Below, in pieces: positions 62,070 through 64,000 of a stretch of 64,000 bases of DNA (position 1 is its first letter; the number at the start of each line of letters is the position of its first letter). The DNA is from Aquabacterium sp. (lineage in GTDB: Bacteria; Pseudomonadota; Gammaproteobacteria; Burkholderiales; Burkholderiaceae_C). The translations under genes were made by a program, and so were the position numbers. The stretch lies in the NCBI GenBank assembly GCA_030654395.1, contig JAURXM010000031.1:124001-188000 (forward strand), read 5' to 3'. The notes under the pieces are model-generated. The model ran no database searches. It had not been told where the DNA came from and worked only from the letters and a program-made list of their open reading frames with translations.

Positions 62070-64000
62070 ATGCCCGCACCCAGCTCGCCCCCGCACCGTC
62101 TTGGGGTGGTTATTGAGGCACCCCAGCACAGTGGCCTGTGGGGTGCGCTGGACTATTTGAGTGATCGCCCTTTGCCAGCGGGTACGCTCGTGCGCGTCCC
62201 TTTAGGCAAGCGTGTGGTCACCGGCGTGGTGTGGACTGGAGCGGGTGAGCCAATGCTTGCCGCCAGCGTGGCCGCAAGCGATTTGAAGGCCGTGATCGAG
62301 GTGCTCGATGGGCTGCCTCCCATGCCACTCGCGTGGCGCCAGCTTGTCAAGTTTGCGAGTGCTTACTATCAACGCAGCCTCGGAGAAATGGCCTTGATGG
62401 TGCTGCCACCTGAGTTACGTCAGCTCGATGCGACCCAGTGGGCCAGACGCTTGAAACGCTTGGACAAGGCTTTGGCGCCAGGGCTGGATGCGGCGCCCCT
62501 TGAGGTCGTTTTGCCTGATCTGACTGCGCAGCAAAGCGCCGCACTGGACGCCTTGGCAGTGCCTGGGGACAAGCCTTATCTGCTTTGGGGCAGCACGGGC
62601 AGTGGCAAGACCGAGGTGTATCTCCGGCAAGCTCAGCGTGCACTGGGCCAAGGGCGCCAAGTCTTGATGATGGTGCCCGAGATCAACCTCACGCCGCAAC
62701 TGGAGCAGCGTGTGGCCGAGCGGTTTGCAGGTCGGCGCATTGTGTCCTTGCACAGCGGCCTGACGCCTGCGCAACGCTTGCGCAATTGGTTGATGGCGCA
62801 TTACGGTCATGCGGAGTTGGTGCTGGGGACGCGCTTGTCGGTGTTCACGCCCATGCCTCGGCTGGGCTTGATCGTGGTGGACGAAGAGCATGACCCCAGC
62901 TACAAGCAGCAAGATGGCGCACGTTATTCAGCGCGTGACTTGGCCGTGTACCGCGCACGCTTAGAGGGCATTCCGGTGATTTTGGGTTCAGCCACGCCCA
63001 GCTTGGAGACGTGGCACAACGCCTTGCCTGAAGCCGAAGGCGGCGCAGGACGCTATACCTGTTTGGCCATGCCCGCGCGGGTGGGCGATGGCGACATGCC
63101 TAAGGTGCGCGTGGTGGATCTATCCCGATCCCCTAAGGGCAACGCAGGCCAAGAGCCACCGCCCTTGGCGCGTGAGCTGCTTGATGCGATTGCCAAACGG
63201 GTTGAGCGCGGTGAGCAAAGTTTGTTGCTGCTCAATCGCCGAGGCTACGCGCCCGTTTTGCATTGCAGCGACTGCGGCTGGAAGAGTGGCTGCCCTCATT
63301 GCAGCGCGTGGCGTGTGTTTCATCGCCAAGACCGCAGCTTGCGCTGTCACCATTGCGGGTTCAGTGAGCGGGTGCCACGTGCTTGCCCTGATTGCGGCAA
63401 CACCGACATCCAACCCGTGGGTCGCGGCACAGAGCGCTTAGAGGAGCAAATGGCGGCGGCCTTTCCTCAAGCACGCGTCGGGCGCATCGATGCCGATGTG
63501 GTCAAACACAAGGGCACTTTGGAGGCCAGGTTGGCCGATGTGCATGCAGGCGAGGTGGATGTGCTGGTTGGCACCCAGATGGTGGCCAAGGGGCATGACT
63601 TCCGCCGTATCACCTTGGTTGCAGCGGTGAACCCGGATGGCGCCTTGTTCGCCAGCGATTTCAGAGCGGCAGAGCGGCAGTTCGCTTTGCTGTTGCAAGC
63701 CGCGGGCCGGGCTGGGCGAGATGCCGATGTGGCTGGGCACAGTGAGATGTGGGTGCAAACCTACCACCCCATGCACCCGCTGTACCAGACCTTGCTGCGC
63801 TATGACTACGCTGACTTCGCCGCGCAGCAGCTCTCAGAGCGCAAGATGGCTGGCCTGCCGCCGTATGCCAGTTTGGCCATGCTCCGTGCCGAGGCCAAGA
63901 CCCAAGAGGGCGCACAGGCATTTTTGTCAGCGGCGGTCGAGGCGGTGCAACATCTGGCCGACGAGATGGGCCAGATCACGCTCTATCCAGCTGTGCCCAC
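62070..64000 (+). CDS. priA: Primosomal replication protein N' (PriA helicase), 3' end beyond window
   Basis: About 643 codons are visible; the stop lies past the window edge. Motifs are in PriA order: N-terminal DNA-binding domain (about 1-150), Walker A WGSTGSGKTEVY (about 173), DEEHDPSYKQQD, GSATPSLE, the zinc-binding cysteine clusters CSDCGWKSGCPHC and CHHCGFSERVPRACPDCG, then GTERLEEQ, GTQMVAKGHDF and the arginine-finger region QAAGRAGRDAD. It restarts collapsed forks by loading the primosome. GGAGA 9 bp before the ATG gives the ribosome binding site. It lies just after the DnaA-box-rich region. Confidence 0.97.
   Translation, partial: MPAPSSPPHRLGVVIEAPQHSGLWGALDYLSDRPLPAGTLVRVPLGKRVVTGVVWTGAGEPMLAASVAASDLKAVIEVLDGLPPMPLAWRQLVKFASAYYQRSLGEMALMVLPPELRQLDATQWARRLKRLDKALAPGLDAAPLEVVLPDLTAQQSAALDALAVPGDKPYLLWGSTGSGKTEVYLRQAQRALGQGRQVLMMVPEINLTPQLEQRVAERFAGRRIVSLHSGLTPAQRLRNWLMAHYGHAELVLGTRLSVFTPMPRLGLIVVDEEHDPSYKQQDGARYSARDLAVYRARLEGIPVILGSATPSLETWHNALPEAEGGAGRYTCLAMPARVGDGDMPKVRVVDLSRSPKGNAGQEPPPLARELLDAIAKRVERGEQSLLLLNRRGYAPVLHCSDCGWKSGCPHCSAWRVFHRQDRSLRCHHCGFSERVPRACPDCGNTDIQPVGRGTERLEEQMAAAFPQARVGRIDADVVKHKGTLEARLADVHAGEVDVLVGTQMVAKGHDFRRITLVAAVNPDGALFASDFRAAERQFALLLQAAGRAGRDADVAGHSEMWVQTYHPMHPLYQTLLRYDYADFAAQQLSERKMAGLPPYASLAMLRAEAKTQEGAQAFLSAAVEAVQHLADEMGQITLYPAVP

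Noticed and set aside
1-64000. tRNA, rRNA, CRISPR array or insertion sequence
   Set aside because: No cloverleaf, rRNA-like stretch, regular short spacer-repeat pattern or transposase motif was recognised by eye; a tRNAscan and ISfinder search would settle this.

Overview
The window looks like a chromosomal segment of a betaproteobacterium, most likely in the order Burkholderiales. The pointers are moderately high G+C by eye, an HU protein with an Ala/Lys/Pro-rich tail, several PEP-CTERM signals, and a ProQ/SlyX/TrhP/PriA housekeeping set. The family (perhaps Comamonadaceae) is a guess. No rRNA or tRNA gene, CRISPR array or intact insertion sequence was recognised by eye.

Layout. (1) 0.2-16.8 kb: a compact biosynthetic locus. 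A cupin/JmjC-like oxygenase gene is followed by one giant NRPS-PKS gene of about 4250 codons, with order A-PCP-KS-AT-ACP-aminotransferase-C-A-PCP-C-A-PCP. There is no thioesterase domain. Two overlapping alpha/beta-hydrolase genes and an exported SGNH-hydrolase gene follow. The logic predicts a starter acyl unit extended by malonate, transaminated to a beta-amino acid and joined to two residues whose manually read codes both look like glycine. (2) 16.9-35.9 kb: metabolic and regulatory genes. These are LysR/GST/hydrolase, an AraC-divergent operon (PanE-like, Vgb-like propeller, hydrolase), an EAL protein, ArfB, AqpZ, an SDR, a frameshifted beta-helix gene with a divergent AraC gene, an adjacent TldD/TldE-like pair, a methyltransferase, an APH-kinase fusion and a GST. 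(3) 35.9-42.9 kb: a mobile-looking patch. Remains of a type I restriction locus (hsdM and hsdR pieces) lie on either side of a MazE/MazF-type pair. Next comes a type VI secretion cargo cluster on the minus strand: VgrG, a LAS-type peptidase effector, a lipoprotein and a secreted AT-rich gene.

(4) 43-52.9 kb: core genes slyX, a DTW-domain gene, pepD, trhP, a hemolysin III gene, a DUF1345 gene, an HU gene with terminator, a sterol-desaturase-like gene with divergent AraC, proQ and an rRNA/tRNA-style methyltransferase. (5) 52.9-54 kb: a gene graveyard with a sigma-factor fragment, a DUF4160/DUF2442 pair and a PEP-CTERM tail fragment. (6) 54-61 kb: an orphan ParA-like ATPase, cyanase, an HRI1-like protein overlapping a SET-domain protein, a hybrid histidine kinase, a complete PEP-CTERM protein, a periplasmic solute-binding-like protein and a 70-residue protein that shares a terminator with it. 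(7) 61.2-62.07 kb: non-coding DNA with DnaA-box-like 9-mers arranged in two copies with a 420-bp period, directly upstream of priA, which runs off the window end.

The most interesting items are the NRPS-PKS with trans-acting hydrolases that carry atypical nucleophiles, the duplicated DnaA-box module, the T6SS LAS-peptidase cargo, and the restriction locus interrupted by a toxin-antitoxin pair. All specificity calls were made by hand alignment and no database search was run.
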